Counted from the first letter of the stretch, positions 1 to 6,918 are shown. The stretch is 8,923 bases of DNA from Rhodospirillaceae bacterium (GCA_029881835.1 JAOULV010000042.1:1-8923); one strand, 5' to 3'. Notes: generated by a model not told the origin, from the letters alone. Translations and numbers: made by a program.

Positions 1-89
1 TTAGATAATTCCTGCAAAGCCTGTTTTTTGCTGGTTACCTTGAGTCCCGGTACAACGCACTCGATTGTTATCAGGTCGTTGATTTCCAT
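1..89 (-). CDS. ptsN: PTS IIA-like nitrogen regulatory protein PtsN (EIIA-Ntr), N-terminal fragment
   Basis: Only the first 29 codons are present; the gene continues beyond the left edge. The visible protein begins MEINDLITIECVVPGLKVTS and continues with KKQALQELS. This matches the usual start of EIIA-Ntr (a leader helix, then a VVPGLKxxSKKQALQEL-type stretch). The phosphorylated histidine lies further in and cannot be checked. In the family, EIIA-Ntr is the end acceptor of the nitrogen phosphotransferase chain (PtsP-PtsO-PtsN) and regulates potassium transport, stress responses and metabolism by protein contact. The ATG is preceded by AAAGG about 8 nt upstream. It sits 58 nt behind hpf on the same strand, with no obvious terminator between them, so co-transcription with hpf and rpoN is likely. 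The identification rests on a short stretch plus very typical synteny. Confidence 0.85.
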   Translation of the reverse strand, partial: MEINDLITIECVVPGLKVTSKKQALQELS

Positions 90-133
90 TTCTTAAACCT
101 TTCTTGGCCTTGTTTGGGCGCCTTTATCTTTGA

Positions 134-152
134 CTTAAATAATTTGTTTAAG
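134..152. repeat. Inverted repeat across the hpf stop codon
   Basis: CTTAAA and TTTAAG form a perfect 6-bp inverted repeat with a 7-nt loop, overlapping the hpf stop codon. The stem is AT-only and there is no T-run after it on the minus strand, so it is not a convincing rho-independent terminator. It may be chance. Confidence 0.3.
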
Positions 153-717
153 CTTCAGCGCTGGCCGGATCTATCCAGCCCACGTTACCGTCAGAACGGC
201 GATAAACAACATTTAGGCCACCGTGTGATCCGTTCTTGAACATAACAACCGGAAGGTTGCCCAGATCAAGGCGCATCACGGCCTCGCTTACACTAAGCGT
301 TACAATGTTGTGAGCCATTTCAGCAATAATTGCGGGATTGTCTTCTTCGGCAATTTCTTCAACTTCGGGTGTTGCCAAAATGGAATAGCTTGCCGGCGAT
401 GATTCTTCGTCAGTCTTTTGGTGATGGTTGACAAGTTTACGCTTGTAACGACGAAGCTGTTTAGCGACACGATCAAGTGCTTGGTCAAACGCGGCATAGG
501 CATCAGCCGCTTCACCGTGACCATGAACCGTTAGTCCGCGCCCGGCGTGAACAGTTATTTCAACACCGAAGAAGTCGTGGGTTGCCTTTGAAAAGGTCAC
601 GCTTGCATCGATTGCGCGATCAAAATATTTGGAAACTGTATCGTTAAGATTGTCTTCTGAATGGCTACGAAGTGAATCGCCTACATCCATTTGTTTGCTG
701 TTGACGGTAATGTCCAT
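148..717 (-). CDS. hpf: Ribosome hibernation promoting factor, long form (HPF/YfiA family)
   Basis: 189 aa, the usual length of long-form HPF. The N-terminal ~100 residues form the S30AE/ribosome-binding domain: the VSVTFS-like ASVTFSKA strand, an EITVHA strand, then AYAAFDQALDRVAKQLRRYK, the basic helix that contacts 16S rRNA. An acidic linker of about residues 102-128 follows. The C-terminal domain (about 130-189) has the typical SVSEAVMRLDL and NVVYRRSDGNVGWIDP segments, which in this family mediate dimerisation of two HPFs and hence of two 70S ribosomes into 100S particles. The expected role is to inactivate and protect ribosomes in stationary phase or starvation. The ATG start gives a complete domain; the upstream AGGA lies about 14 nt away, so the RBS is weak. 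The gene follows rpoN by 212 nt and precedes ptsN, a conserved arrangement in proteobacteria. It probably has its own promoter in the upstream gap. Confidence 0.96.
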   Translation of the reverse strand: MDITVNSKQMDVGDSLRSHSEDNLNDTVSKYFDRAIDASVTFSKATHDFFGVEITVHAGRGLTVHGHGEAADAYAAFDQALDRVAKQLRRYKRKLVNHHQKTDEESSPASYSILATPEVEEIAEEDNPAIIAEMAHNIVTLSVSEAVMRLDLGNLPVVMFKNGSHGGLNVVYRRSDGNVGWIDPASAEA

Positions 718-859
718 TGGCTTGGGTAATATCCTGAGATGTGTTGAATGATAGGGTTTAAAAATATATAGGACCTGACAAATATCATTTCGCCGATTTT
801 TTTAGGTTTTTTACCTTACGAACCGGGGATATTCCAGTTTCCCTCCTGAATTGGCCCGG

Positions 860-888
860 AACTTAAAACCGCCACCAACCTAAGTCAA
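860..888 (-). promoter_or_regulatory. Candidate sigma-70-type promoter for hpf-ptsN
   Basis: On the minus strand TTGACT (888-883) is followed after exactly 17 nt by TAAGTT (865-860). The -35 matches the consensus at 5 of 6 positions; the -10 matches at only 3 of 6. Transcription would start near 852, leaving a leader of about 135 nt before hpf. It lies in the 212-nt rpoN-hpf gap (718-929), the longest intergenic stretch of the minus-strand block. I saw no GG-N10-GC sigma-54 signature in this gap. Confidence 0.4.
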
Positions 889-894
889 TAGGTT
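877..894. repeat. Inverted repeat enclosing the candidate -35 element of hpf
   Basis: AACCTA and TAGGTT form a perfect 6-bp inverted repeat whose 6-nt centre is the TTGACT -35 hexamer (minus strand). It begins about 36 nt past the rpoN stop codon. It could be an operator overlapping the promoter, a weak transcript hairpin, or coincidence. No T-run follows, so it is not a standard terminator. Confidence 0.35.
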
Positions 895-929
895 GAGCTA
901 GTAAGCTGATTTTAAAGGAAAAAATGCAA

Positions 930-2459
930 TCAAAAGGCGCCGGATTTCTCTTTTCGCCGCTGAACCGATGAGGGAATTCCCAAGGCGTCGCGGTATTTTG
1001 CTACCGTTCTACGGGCAACATCTATTCCGTCTGCTTTCAGCAGCTCGACTATTTTATCATCTGACAATATTTTTTTCGGGTCTTCTGCATTAATCATGTT
1101 TTCTATTGTGCTTTTAATTGATTCCGACGAGCGGGCTTCGCCGCCCCCATCACCGCCAACAGAAGAAGAAAAAAAATATTTTAGTTCAAAAATACCACGC
1201 GGCGTGGCCATATATTTATTAGAAGTCACCCGTGAAACTGTGCTTTCATGCATTTCAATAACATCGGCAATATCGCGCAATACAAGCGGTTTCATCGCTT
1301 GTACCCCTTTGCGGAAAAACCCATCTTGTTGGCGCACTATTTCGCTTGATACTTTTAATATTGTTGTGGCGCGCTGATGTAATGACTTTACCAACCAATT
1401 TGCCGATTGCAGACATTCATTTAAATATTGTTTATCTTTTTCGCTGTTTTGTTTTTTGCTTACCTCGGTGAAATATCGGTTATTAACCAAAACCCGGGGC
1501 AGAGTATCTGAATTTAGCTCCAGCGCCCAACCGCCACCGGGAACCGGCTTCATAAAAACGTCGGGTATAACCGTTTCTGCAACATCAAATATAAATGCAC
1601 GCCCCGGCTTGGGATCAAGTGCGCGAATTTCATCAACCATGTCGCGAATATCATCACTATCAACGCCGCAAACCTTGACCAATGCTTTAAGGTCGCGGTT
1701 TGCCATCAGTTCAAGATTATCGAGAAGTTTTTGCATGGCCGGATCAAGCCGATTGAGATCGCTTAACTGCAACGCCAAGCATTCTTTTAAATCACGGGCA
1801 AAAAGTCCGGGCGGGTCAACGGTTTGCATTTTATACAAAACATCTTCGACTGCGCTTAAATCACAGCCAAGACGTTCGGCAATTAAATCGAGCGAACCCG
1901 TCACATAACCGGATTCATTTAAGGTATCGATTAATTCGATCCCGATTAGCTTTTCTTGCGGTGTTGAAACTATCATTCCCAGTTGGCTAAGCAAATATTC
2001 GCGCATGGATTGTTCACTTGCCAGCGTTTGTTCAATGCCGGGCAAATCATCGCCACCGAAATTTCCGCCCGGTGACCAGCTTTCATAACCCGAGGCATCG
2101 CTTACCTGGGGTAAGTCGGAACCACTGTCGGCGGTGTAATCGTTATCTATTTCCACATCCATCGCTTGAGATGTTTCGCTGCCCAATCCGTTTTCGCCAC
2201 TGGCGTTTAGGGTATCAGCGGTATCAATATTGCCGGTTTGGTTGGGCGCGTCTGCTTCGTTTATCTGTTCGCGTTCTTGCGCTTCCCCGCTGGCTTCGCG
2301 TTCATCGCGTTCCAAAAGCGGGTTTTGCTCTAATTCTTGTTCTACATATTCGGCCAGCTCAATATTGCTCAACTGCAAAAGCTTGATGGCTTGTTGCAAT
2401 TGCGGCGTCATTACCAAAGACTGGCCTTGACGCATATCTAGCCGGGGCGTTAACGCCAT
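930..2459 (-). CDS. rpoN: RNA polymerase sigma-54 factor RpoN
   Basis: 509 aa from the preferred start. Region I is intact at residues 1-50: a Met/Gln-rich segment MTPQLQQAIKLLQLSNIEL (17-35), then the VEQELEQNPLLE helix that engages bacterial enhancer-binding proteins. An acidic low-complexity linker follows (about 51-145), then the core-binding region. A helix-turn-helix (about 392-415, LRDIADVIEMHESTVSRVTS) reads the -12 region. The RpoN box ARRTVAKYRD (482-491) reads -24; the canonical last residue is E, here D. A glycine-rich GGDGGG sits between the HTH and the box region. The protein directs transcription of nitrogen, motility and other ATP-activated promoters. The open frame extends to a GTG at 2495, but the ATG at 2459 has an ideal GGAGGA 5 nt upstream and begins MALTPRLDMRQGQ, like known family members. 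The gene lies between lptB and hpf-ptsN, the classical context. Confidence 0.97.
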   Translation of the reverse strand: MALTPRLDMRQGQSLVMTPQLQQAIKLLQLSNIELAEYVEQELEQNPLLERDEREASGEAQEREQINEADAPNQTGNIDTADTLNASGENGLGSETSQAMDVEIDNDYTADSGSDLPQVSDASGYESWSPGGNFGGDDLPGIEQTLASEQSMREYLLSQLGMIVSTPQEKLIGIELIDTLNESGYVTGSLDLIAERLGCDLSAVEDVLYKMQTVDPPGLFARDLKECLALQLSDLNRLDPAMQKLLDNLELMANRDLKALVKVCGVDSDDIRDMVDEIRALDPKPGRAFIFDVAETVIPDVFMKPVPGGGWALELNSDTLPRVLVNNRYFTEVSKKQNSEKDKQYLNECLQSANWLVKSLHQRATTILKVSSEIVRQQDGFFRKGVQAMKPLVLRDIADVIEMHESTVSRVTSNKYMATPRGIFELKYFFSSSVGGDGGGEARSSESIKSTIENMINAEDPKKILSDDKIVELLKADGIDVARRTVAKYRDALGIPSSVQRRKEKSGAF

Positions 2460-2463
2460 TGAT

Positions 2464-2469
2464 TCCTCC
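2464..2469 (-). promoter_or_regulatory. Shine-Dalgarno site that fixes the rpoN start
   Basis: Minus-strand GGAGGA, followed by ATCA and the ATG at 2459, is the strongest ribosome binding site seen in the window. It favours this start over the in-frame ATG at 2471, whose own codons contain the site, and over the GTG at 2495, which has no good SD. Confidence 0.8.
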
Positions 2470-2494
2470 ATGCCCAGCACCATTGCTGTGCGCA

Positions 2495-2518
2495 CCTATA
2501 ATATAGGCCTATAATATA
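2495..2518. repeat. Direct repeat and palindrome in the lptB-rpoN gap
   Basis: CCTATAATATA occurs twice on the plus strand (2495-2505 and 2508-2518), offset by 13 bp. The junction creates a perfect 12-bp palindrome TATAGGCCTATA (2502-2513). The stretch lies 36-59 bp upstream of the preferred rpoN ATG. On the minus strand it offers -10-like hexamers (TATATT, TATTAT), but no good -35 at the right distance was found. It may belong to the rpoN promoter or its control. Confidence 0.45.
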
Positions 2519-2536
2519 TAAATGTTTGAATAATGA

Positions 2537-3316
2537 TTACAGGTTAAACCTGTCGCCCAGATAAACCCGCCGAACGTCTTCGTTGCCGACGATGTCTGCG
2601 GGTGAGCCTTCCATCAGCATCATGCCGCTGTGGATAATATATGCCCTATCAATAACATCTAGGGTTTCGCGAACATTGTGATCGGTTATCAAAACCCCAA
2701 GGCCGCGGTCTTTGAGGTGAATCACCAAATCGCGAATATCGCCCACCGCTATGGGGTCAATTCCGGCAAACGGTTCATCGAGCAAAATGAAATGGGGGTT
2801 GGATGCAAGTGCGCGGGCAATTTCAACGCGTCTGCGTTCACCGCCCGACAGCGCCAAGGCCGGGGTGCGACGGATATGGGTAATAGAAAATTCTGCCAGC
2901 AAGGATTCAAGTGTTGCTTCGCGCTCGGATTGAGATGGTTCGGCTACTTCTAAAATTGCCAAAATGTTGTCTTCAACTGAAAGGCCGCGGAAAATTGATG
3001 CCTCTTGCGGAAGATAGCCCATTCCCATGCGCGCCCGGCGATACATTGGCAGGTGGGTAATATCAACGCCATCGAGATAAATATGGCCATAGTCCGGTTG
3101 AATTAGGCCCATCATCATGTAAAAGCAGGTTGTTTTGCCGGCCCCGTTTGGACCCAAAAGACCGACTATTTCACCACGCTGAATTTCCAAAGATATGTCA
3201 GAAACGACCGGGCGTTTTTTATAGCGCTTGGTTATGGTTTCCGCCCGCAATCCACGACCTTGCGGTGACGGCACCGCAGAAAGGCCGGATGCTTTGGTTT
3301 TGGTGGGTTTGCTCAT
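2537..3316 (-). CDS. lptB: LPS export ABC transporter ATP-binding protein LptB
   Basis: 259 aa. This is the cytoplasmic ATPase that, with LptF/LptG and LptC, extracts LPS from the inner membrane and pushes it along the periplasmic bridge. All nucleotide-binding motifs are present: Walker A GPNGAGKT (55-62), Q-loop Gln104 in YLPQEASIF, signature LSGGE (156-160), Walker B FILLDE with catalytic Glu181, and the H-loop His213 in TDHNVRETL. The GLSVEDN segment after the Q-loop and the YLGDRFNL C-terminus are typical of LptB rather than of amino-acid importer ATPases. The ~20-residue N-terminal extension (SKPTKTKASGLSAVPSPQGRG) is not part of the ABC fold and looks disordered. The ATG has AGGGG about 5 nt upstream. 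It is separated from lptA by 179 nt, unusually wide for this operon, and from the rpoN start by 77 nt. Confidence 0.97.
   Translation of the reverse strand: MSKPTKTKASGLSAVPSPQGRGLRAETITKRYKKRPVVSDISLEIQRGEIVGLLGPNGAGKTTCFYMMMGLIQPDYGHIYLDGVDITHLPMYRRARMGMGYLPQEASIFRGLSVEDNILAILEVAEPSQSEREATLESLLAEFSITHIRRTPALALSGGERRRVEIARALASNPHFILLDEPFAGIDPIAVGDIRDLVIHLKDRGLGVLITDHNVRETLDVIDRAYIIHSGMMLMEGSPADIVGNEDVRRVYLGDRFNL
2539..2553. repeat. Inverted repeat at the lptB stop codon
   Basis: ACAGGT-TAA-ACCTGT is a perfect 6-3-6 inverted repeat formed by the last lptB codons and its stop. No T-run follows on the minus strand. It could be a short mRNA hairpin or chance. Confidence 0.3.
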
Positions 3317-3495
3317 TTGCCCCTAATTTTACCTAATATTTCGCCCAGTTTTGGCCCCAACCAGCATAGGGCTAATAAGTTTAATTTTTCTTATCAGTTT
3401 GTTTTTAAAGAACTTCTGGGCAGATGCATACAGAATAATTCGACTGCCCCAATTGGCAAATATATTTATTTAAGGCCGGGGCAATTTTTTTAAAA
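3317..3495. other. 179-nt lptA-lptB intergenic region
   Basis: No gene is supported here. The half nearest lptA is AT-rich and contains a plus-strand hairpin (TGCCCC 3445-3450 with GGGGCA 3478-3483, inner GGC/GCC) followed by seven T. That geometry would terminate plus-strand, not operon, transcription. No clear sigma-70 promoter for lptB was found. The SD for lptB lies just before its ATG. Confidence 0.5.
3445..3491 (+). terminator. Possible plus-strand (antisense) rho-independent terminator
   Basis: A TGCCCC/GGGGCA stem with an additional inner GGC/GCC pairing is followed by ATTTTTTT on the plus strand. The loop is large (17 nt inside the inner stem) and the 5' arm has an AATT bulge. There is no plus-strand gene to terminate, so the function, if any, would be to stop antisense transcripts entering lptA. 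Weak evidence. Confidence 0.25.
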
Positions 3496-4404
3496 TTATT
3501 TCGCCGCCCCTGAACTGGCACCGGGCAACAAAATACCCTTTACCCGGCCTGCCTTGCCGTCACCGCCGGGGCAACTTTTAAGGCGGCTGATGGCGGTATT
3601 TAAATCAAAATCAGCGCTACAGCCAACAAGCTTGTTTTCGCCCTTTTGTATTGTGACGGCACCATCCAAACGGGCCAAACCGGTTGGCGGGCTATAGGCC
3701 GCGCGCTTTGCGCTGGCCGTGCTGTCAGGGGTAATAATTTTAACGTTATCAAACGCTTCTATTCTATCAACGCTGTCTTTGCCACCTGCTCCGCTTTTAA
3801 GATGTGCGCTCAAAACATCTGCGCTTATTTTGCGCTCCCCCTTAGTGGCAGTTGCGTTACCGCGCGCGATGGCCATTTTTTTTCCGTTCCAAAATTCCAT
3901 CTGCTTTGTTGCGGTTATAACATCATCACCAGAAACAAGCGTAATGGGGGACCCATCTTTCAATATCATAACGCCGGCGGAGACATCATAAATGCTATGC
4001 CCGCCGCTTGCCTGCCAACCTTCGCCCGTGATTGTTACCGAACCGATTGCATCAAGGCGCCATATTTCACTATTGCTCATACCGGAGCTTGCGTTTACAT
4101 CTGTTTTATTTTGCGAGTTGCGATAATAAGCACGCAATTCATCGGCGCGCACCACCGTAGTTCCGCGAGTAGCGGTTGCGTTACCGCGCGCTATAAACAC
4201 GCTTGCATCTTGTTGCCATTCAATGCCTTGGTCGGCATTTACCTCAATCGGTGATGAATCACTATCACCAAAAAGGCCGGCCACAGAGTTACCTGTTTCG
4301 CTTTTTTGTTTTTCTGTCTCTTGTGCAATGGCGCCATCGCCAAACACCACTAAGGCGCACAAAGCAAGAAAAATCATTATCCGGTTATATGCAAATTTAT
4401 TCAT
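3496..4404 (-). CDS. lptA: Periplasmic LPS-transport protein LptA (OstA-like)
   Basis: 302 aa, clearly longer than the ~185 aa of the E. coli protein. A signal peptide is visible: NKFAYNR, hydrophobic core IMIFLALCALVVF, likely cleavage after AIA (residue 27). The mature part shows OstA/LptA beta-jellyroll repeats: SPIEVNADQGIEW (51-63), ARGNATATRGTTVVRADEL (72-90), a second near-copy ARGNATATKGERKISADVL (180-198), and a weaker third one near 248-268. The protein is expected to build the periplasmic bridge carrying LPS from LptC to LptD. Two cysteines near the C-terminus (262, 278) could form a disulfide; this is inference. The ATG starts 3 nt after the lptC stop with a GGGGGA SD in the end of lptC, so the two are translationally coupled. 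The extra length suggests two OstA_N-like units in one chain. Confidence 0.93.
   Translation of the reverse strand: MNKFAYNRIMIFLALCALVVFGDGAIAQETEKQKSETGNSVAGLFGDSDSSPIEVNADQGIEWQQDASVFIARGNATATRGTTVVRADELRAYYRNSQNKTDVNASSGMSNSEIWRLDAIGSVTITGEGWQASGGHSIYDVSAGVMILKDGSPITLVSGDDVITATKQMEFWNGKKMAIARGNATATKGERKISADVLSAHLKSGAGGKDSVDRIEAFDNVKIITPDSTASAKRAAYSPPTGLARLDGAVTIQKGENKLVGCSADFDLNTAISRLKSCPGGDGKAGRVKGILLPGASSGAAK
3851..4191 (-). repeat. Intragenic 17-nt direct repeat in lptA
   Basis: GTTGCGTTACCGCGCGC (plus-strand reading) occurs identically at 3851-3867 and 4175-4191, exactly 324 nt (108 codons) apart and in the same frame. It encodes the ARGNAT core of the two jellyroll repeats of LptA. 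Confidence 0.85.
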
Positions 4405-4407
4405 TTA

Positions 4408-5160
4408 TTATCCCCCGATGGGTATTTCTTTTCCCTGTGATGGAAACAAAAGCAATCGCGCCGGACCAATAAAAAATATTGTACGATTATTTTTATCAAT
4501 TCGCACGCCGTTGGCATTAAGTTCGCCAAATGGTCCGTGTCCGTTTACAGGTTTGGTTCCAATCGCATCATTCTTGGCAAGATTAATATCTATTTCTTCG
4601 GTTGATAGTTCATACCCCATATCGTGAAACAGGTTAACCGCACCATTTAAAGAAAGTATTTTTTTCTGTTGGTTATATTTGCCCTCAATCGCGGTCATAA
4701 CCAGCCATGTGCCGTTATCCATTGTCATATCGGCCTTGGGAACATCAAGATTTATGGGGCCTTTTGGTCCTTCGGGAAAGCGGGCAAGATCAGCCGAAAT
4801 TGAATACGGACGGTCTTGATCATCAACCCCAAAATAGCGCGCATTATCAACGCCCGTTTGTTCGCCCGGGGCAATACTAAGAGATGAAAAACCGATTTTA
4901 AATTCACCTTCTTTATTTTTGAAATACGGCCACCCCAGTATCAGCCCGATAACAACAACGGCCACAAACGGAAGAGCTATTTTCATAAATTTTACAAAAT
5001 TTGAATAACCGGATTGGCTGCGCGCAGATTCGCGCCGACGATAGAAATCGCTACCGCCCACCAACGTCGATGCGGGCGGTGCTTCGCCGGAAATGGCTTT
5101 GTCATTTTTTGACTTTAAAGATCTTGAAGATATGGGCGGTTCGCTATGTTCTGCCGTCAT
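4408..5160 (-). CDS. lptC: LPS export protein LptC
   Basis: 250 aa. Bitopic inner-membrane protein with a cytoplasmic N-terminus of about 55 residues (rich in Ser, Lys and Arg, including YRRRESARSQ), one transmembrane helix at about 59-80 (FMKIALPFVAVVVIGLILGW), and a periplasmic LptC domain (about 85-250). In the family this domain receives LPS from the LptB2FG extractor and passes it to LptA. The KIGFSSLSI, ADMTMDNGTWLVMTAIEGKY and GYELSTEEIDINLAKNDAIG segments followed by VNGHGPFGELNANGVRI are the typical beta-strand pattern of the alphaproteobacterial LptC family. E. coli LptC is shorter (191 aa), lacking most of the cytoplasmic extension. AGGAA lies about 6 nt before the ATG. It is 60 nt downstream of kdsD and 3 nt upstream of lptA. 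Confidence 0.93.
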   Translation of the reverse strand: MTAEHSEPPISSRSLKSKNDKAISGEAPPASTLVGGSDFYRRRESARSQSGYSNFVKFMKIALPFVAVVVIGLILGWPYFKNKEGEFKIGFSSLSIAPGEQTGVDNARYFGVDDQDRPYSISADLARFPEGPKGPINLDVPKADMTMDNGTWLVMTAIEGKYNQQKKILSLNGAVNLFHDMGYELSTEEIDINLAKNDAIGTKPVNGHGPFGELNANGVRIDKNNRTIFFIGPARLLLFPSQGKEIPIGG

Positions 5161-5220
5161 GGTGTTTCCTAAGGTAACCTGACAATTTTTATCAGCCGTC
5201 TATTTGATATGTGTGGTTTA

Positions 5221-6219
5221 TCAAATCACGCCTGCGCGCAAACAATCATGAATATGCAAAATGCCAACCGGTAAGTTGTTCTCTGTAACAAACAGTGTAG
5301 TTATTTTGTTTTCATTCATCACCGCGACCGCTTCGCTGGCAAGCTGTTCAGGGTTTGCCCTGATGCCGCCCTTTGTCATAATGGCAGATACTTTAGCGCT
5401 TAAAAGTTTGGGGTTCATGTGACGACGAAGATCGCCATCGGTTATAACCCCTTCAAGCTTGCCCTTGGGTCCGACAACACCGACAACACCAAAACTTTTT
5501 GAGGTTATTTCAATCAACGCATCACCCATTAATGCGTTCTTGTTTATCAGTGGAATTGCTTTGCCGCTGTGCATTAGGTCACTTACTTTGAGCAACTTTT
5601 GCCCAAGCTTCCCACCGGGATGAAAGCCGTGGAAATCTGCCGCGGTGAAGCCTTCGCGTTCCAACAAACAAACCGCCAGCGCATCGCCCAATGCCAACAT
5701 AGCGGTGGTTGACGTGGTTGGGGCCAGGCCCATGGGGCAGGCCTCGGGTTCGTTCGGCAACGCCAATGCAACGTCGCTTTGCCGACTTAAAGTGCTGTCT
5801 GCCCTGCCGATGATGGCAATCAAGGGAATGCGATAGCGTCTGCTATAAGCGATTATGTCTGACAATTCAGACGTTTCACCCGAATTAGAAAGCGCAATTA
5901 CACAATCGTTTTTTTGGATCATGCCAAGGTCGCCATGACTTGCTTCGCCGGGGTGAACAAAAAATGACGGCTTGCCGGTTGAGGCAAAAGTAGCCGCCAT
6001 CTTGCGTGCAATGTGCCCGCTTTTTCCCATGCCGGTTACTACCACCCGGCCCGAAATTTTTTGTAAGACATCAACTGCGTTTTTAAAATTGCTGCCAAGG
6101 CCTTTTGCCAGCGCATCAAGGGCGCGCGCTTCGGTTGCAAGAACGCGCCGGGCAATAACCAAATCAGATGATTTTTTATTTTTAATATTTTTTTTTGCGG
6201 TAGTTTTTGCTTTTGGCAT
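5221..6219 (-). CDS. kdsD: Arabinose-5-phosphate isomerase, KpsF/GutQ family (SIS + 2 CBS)
   Basis: 332 aa, the family's usual length. It interconverts ribulose-5-phosphate and arabinose-5-phosphate, the first committed step towards Kdo of LPS. SIS domain about 55-190: GMGKSGH (63-69), SNSGETSE (111-118), EACPMGLAPTTSTTAMLALGDALA (in 159-182), then FHPGGKLG (199-206). Residues aligning by motif with the E. coli KdsD active site are all present: Lys66, Glu118, Glu159 and His200. Two CBS domains follow (about 215-270 with GVITDGDLRRH, and 280-332 ending HIHDCLRAGVI). A lysine-rich N-terminal tail precedes the SIS domain. The ATG start has only a distant GGGG SD (about 15 nt), so translation initiation may be weak or coupled to upstream rnd, 60 nt away. 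Its place directly before lptCAB joins Kdo synthesis with LPS export. Paralogues specific for capsule or glucitol exist, but the context favours KdsD. Confidence 0.95.
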   Translation of the reverse strand: MPKAKTTAKKNIKNKKSSDLVIARRVLATEARALDALAKGLGSNFKNAVDVLQKISGRVVVTGMGKSGHIARKMAATFASTGKPSFFVHPGEASHGDLGMIQKNDCVIALSNSGETSELSDIIAYSRRYRIPLIAIIGRADSTLSRQSDVALALPNEPEACPMGLAPTTSTTAMLALGDALAVCLLEREGFTAADFHGFHPGGKLGQKLLKVSDLMHSGKAIPLINKNALMGDALIEITSKSFGVVGVVGPKGKLEGVITDGDLRRHMNPKLLSAKVSAIMTKGGIRANPEQLASEAVAVMNENKITTLFVTENNLPVGILHIHDCLRAGVI

Positions 6220-6279
6220 TATTTTACAGCTTATCCCCGTTTGACTGCGCTTGATTTGATTTCAAAAATTGCAAATCTA

Positions 6280-6918
6280 TCAATGGGCGAAAATATCCAA
6301 ATCCGGCCATCCTTCAATATCCAAGGCGGCGCGAGTTTCAAGAAAATCAAAACATTTCTGCGCTAATTCCTTGCGCCCTTCGCGTGCCAAAATTTTTTCC
6401 AATTCATCGCGAATTTGGTGCAAATACAAAACATCAATTGCGGCATAGTTGATTTGGCTTTCGCTTAGGGTTTCAGCGCCCCAATCGGATGATTGTTGCT
6501 CTTTGGAAAGTTCAACCCCGACCAATTCACGACAAACATCTTTTAGCCCGTGGCGGTCGGTATAGGTGCGCGCTAACCTTGATGCAATTTTGGTGCAATA
6601 AACTGGCGTGCAATCAATGCCGAGAAAACGTTTTAAAATGCCAACATCGAAGCGGGCATAATGAAATATTTTTGTAATTTTTTTATTTGCCAGTACGGCC
6701 TTGAGGTTGGGGGCATCATATTCGTCTTTGTCTAACTGGACCAAATGACACACCCCGTCACCGGCAGAAAGCTGCACCACACAAAGCCTGTCACGATTTG
6801 AATTAAGGCCCATGGCCTCACAGTCAACCGCGACCGCGTCGCCAAAATCCAGCCCGGGCGGAAGGTCGCCCCGGTAAAGGTGAATATCGGGTTTTTTTGC
6901 TGCCACCTTTTTTTCCAT
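6280..6918 (-). CDS. rnd: Ribonuclease D-type 3'-5' exonuclease (DEDDy, single domain)
   Basis: 212 aa from the ATG at 6918. A single DEDD exonuclease domain with the expected residues: Exo I VDCEAMGL (Asp32, Glu34), Exo II HYARFDVGIL (Asp91), Exo III YAAIDVLYL (Tyr158, Asp162, making it DEDDy). The HRDC domains that follow the nuclease domain in E. coli RNase D are absent, which is usual for the short alphaproteobacterial homologues; the tail CFDFLETRAALDIEGWPDLDIFAH replaces them. The expected role is trimming of tRNA and other small RNA 3' ends. The open frame also allows a TTG start at 6927 and a GTG at 6906; none has a good SD, so the start is uncertain by a few codons. It heads the minus-strand block and lies 148 nt downstream of tRNA-Leu, itself a plausible substrate type. 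It lies 60 nt upstream of kdsD. Confidence 0.92.
   Translation of the reverse strand: MEKKVAAKKPDIHLYRGDLPPGLDFGDAVAVDCEAMGLNSNRDRLCVVQLSAGDGVCHLVQLDKDEYDAPNLKAVLANKKITKIFHYARFDVGILKRFLGIDCTPVYCTKIASRLARTYTDRHGLKDVCRELVGVELSKEQQSSDWGAETLSESQINYAAIDVLYLHQIRDELEKILAREGRKELAQKCFDFLETRAALDIEGWPDLDIFAH

Noticed and set aside
718..929. Sigma-54 promoter for hpf
   Set aside because: No GG-N10-GC arrangement was found on the minus strand in this gap.
1456..1908. 150-codon open frame on the plus strand opposite rpoN
   Set aside because: Low-complexity Ser/Arg-rich translation typical of a mirrored reading frame; rpoN accounts for the DNA.
2460..2495. Longer rpoN starting at GTG 2495
   Set aside because: The extra 12 residues do not fit the family, and the ideal GGAGGA lies inside that extension, placed for the ATG at 2459.
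3646..4254. 202-codon open frame on the plus strand opposite lptA
   Set aside because: It is antisense to a well-supported gene, cysteine- and histidine-rich without any recognisable domain, and has no convincing RBS.
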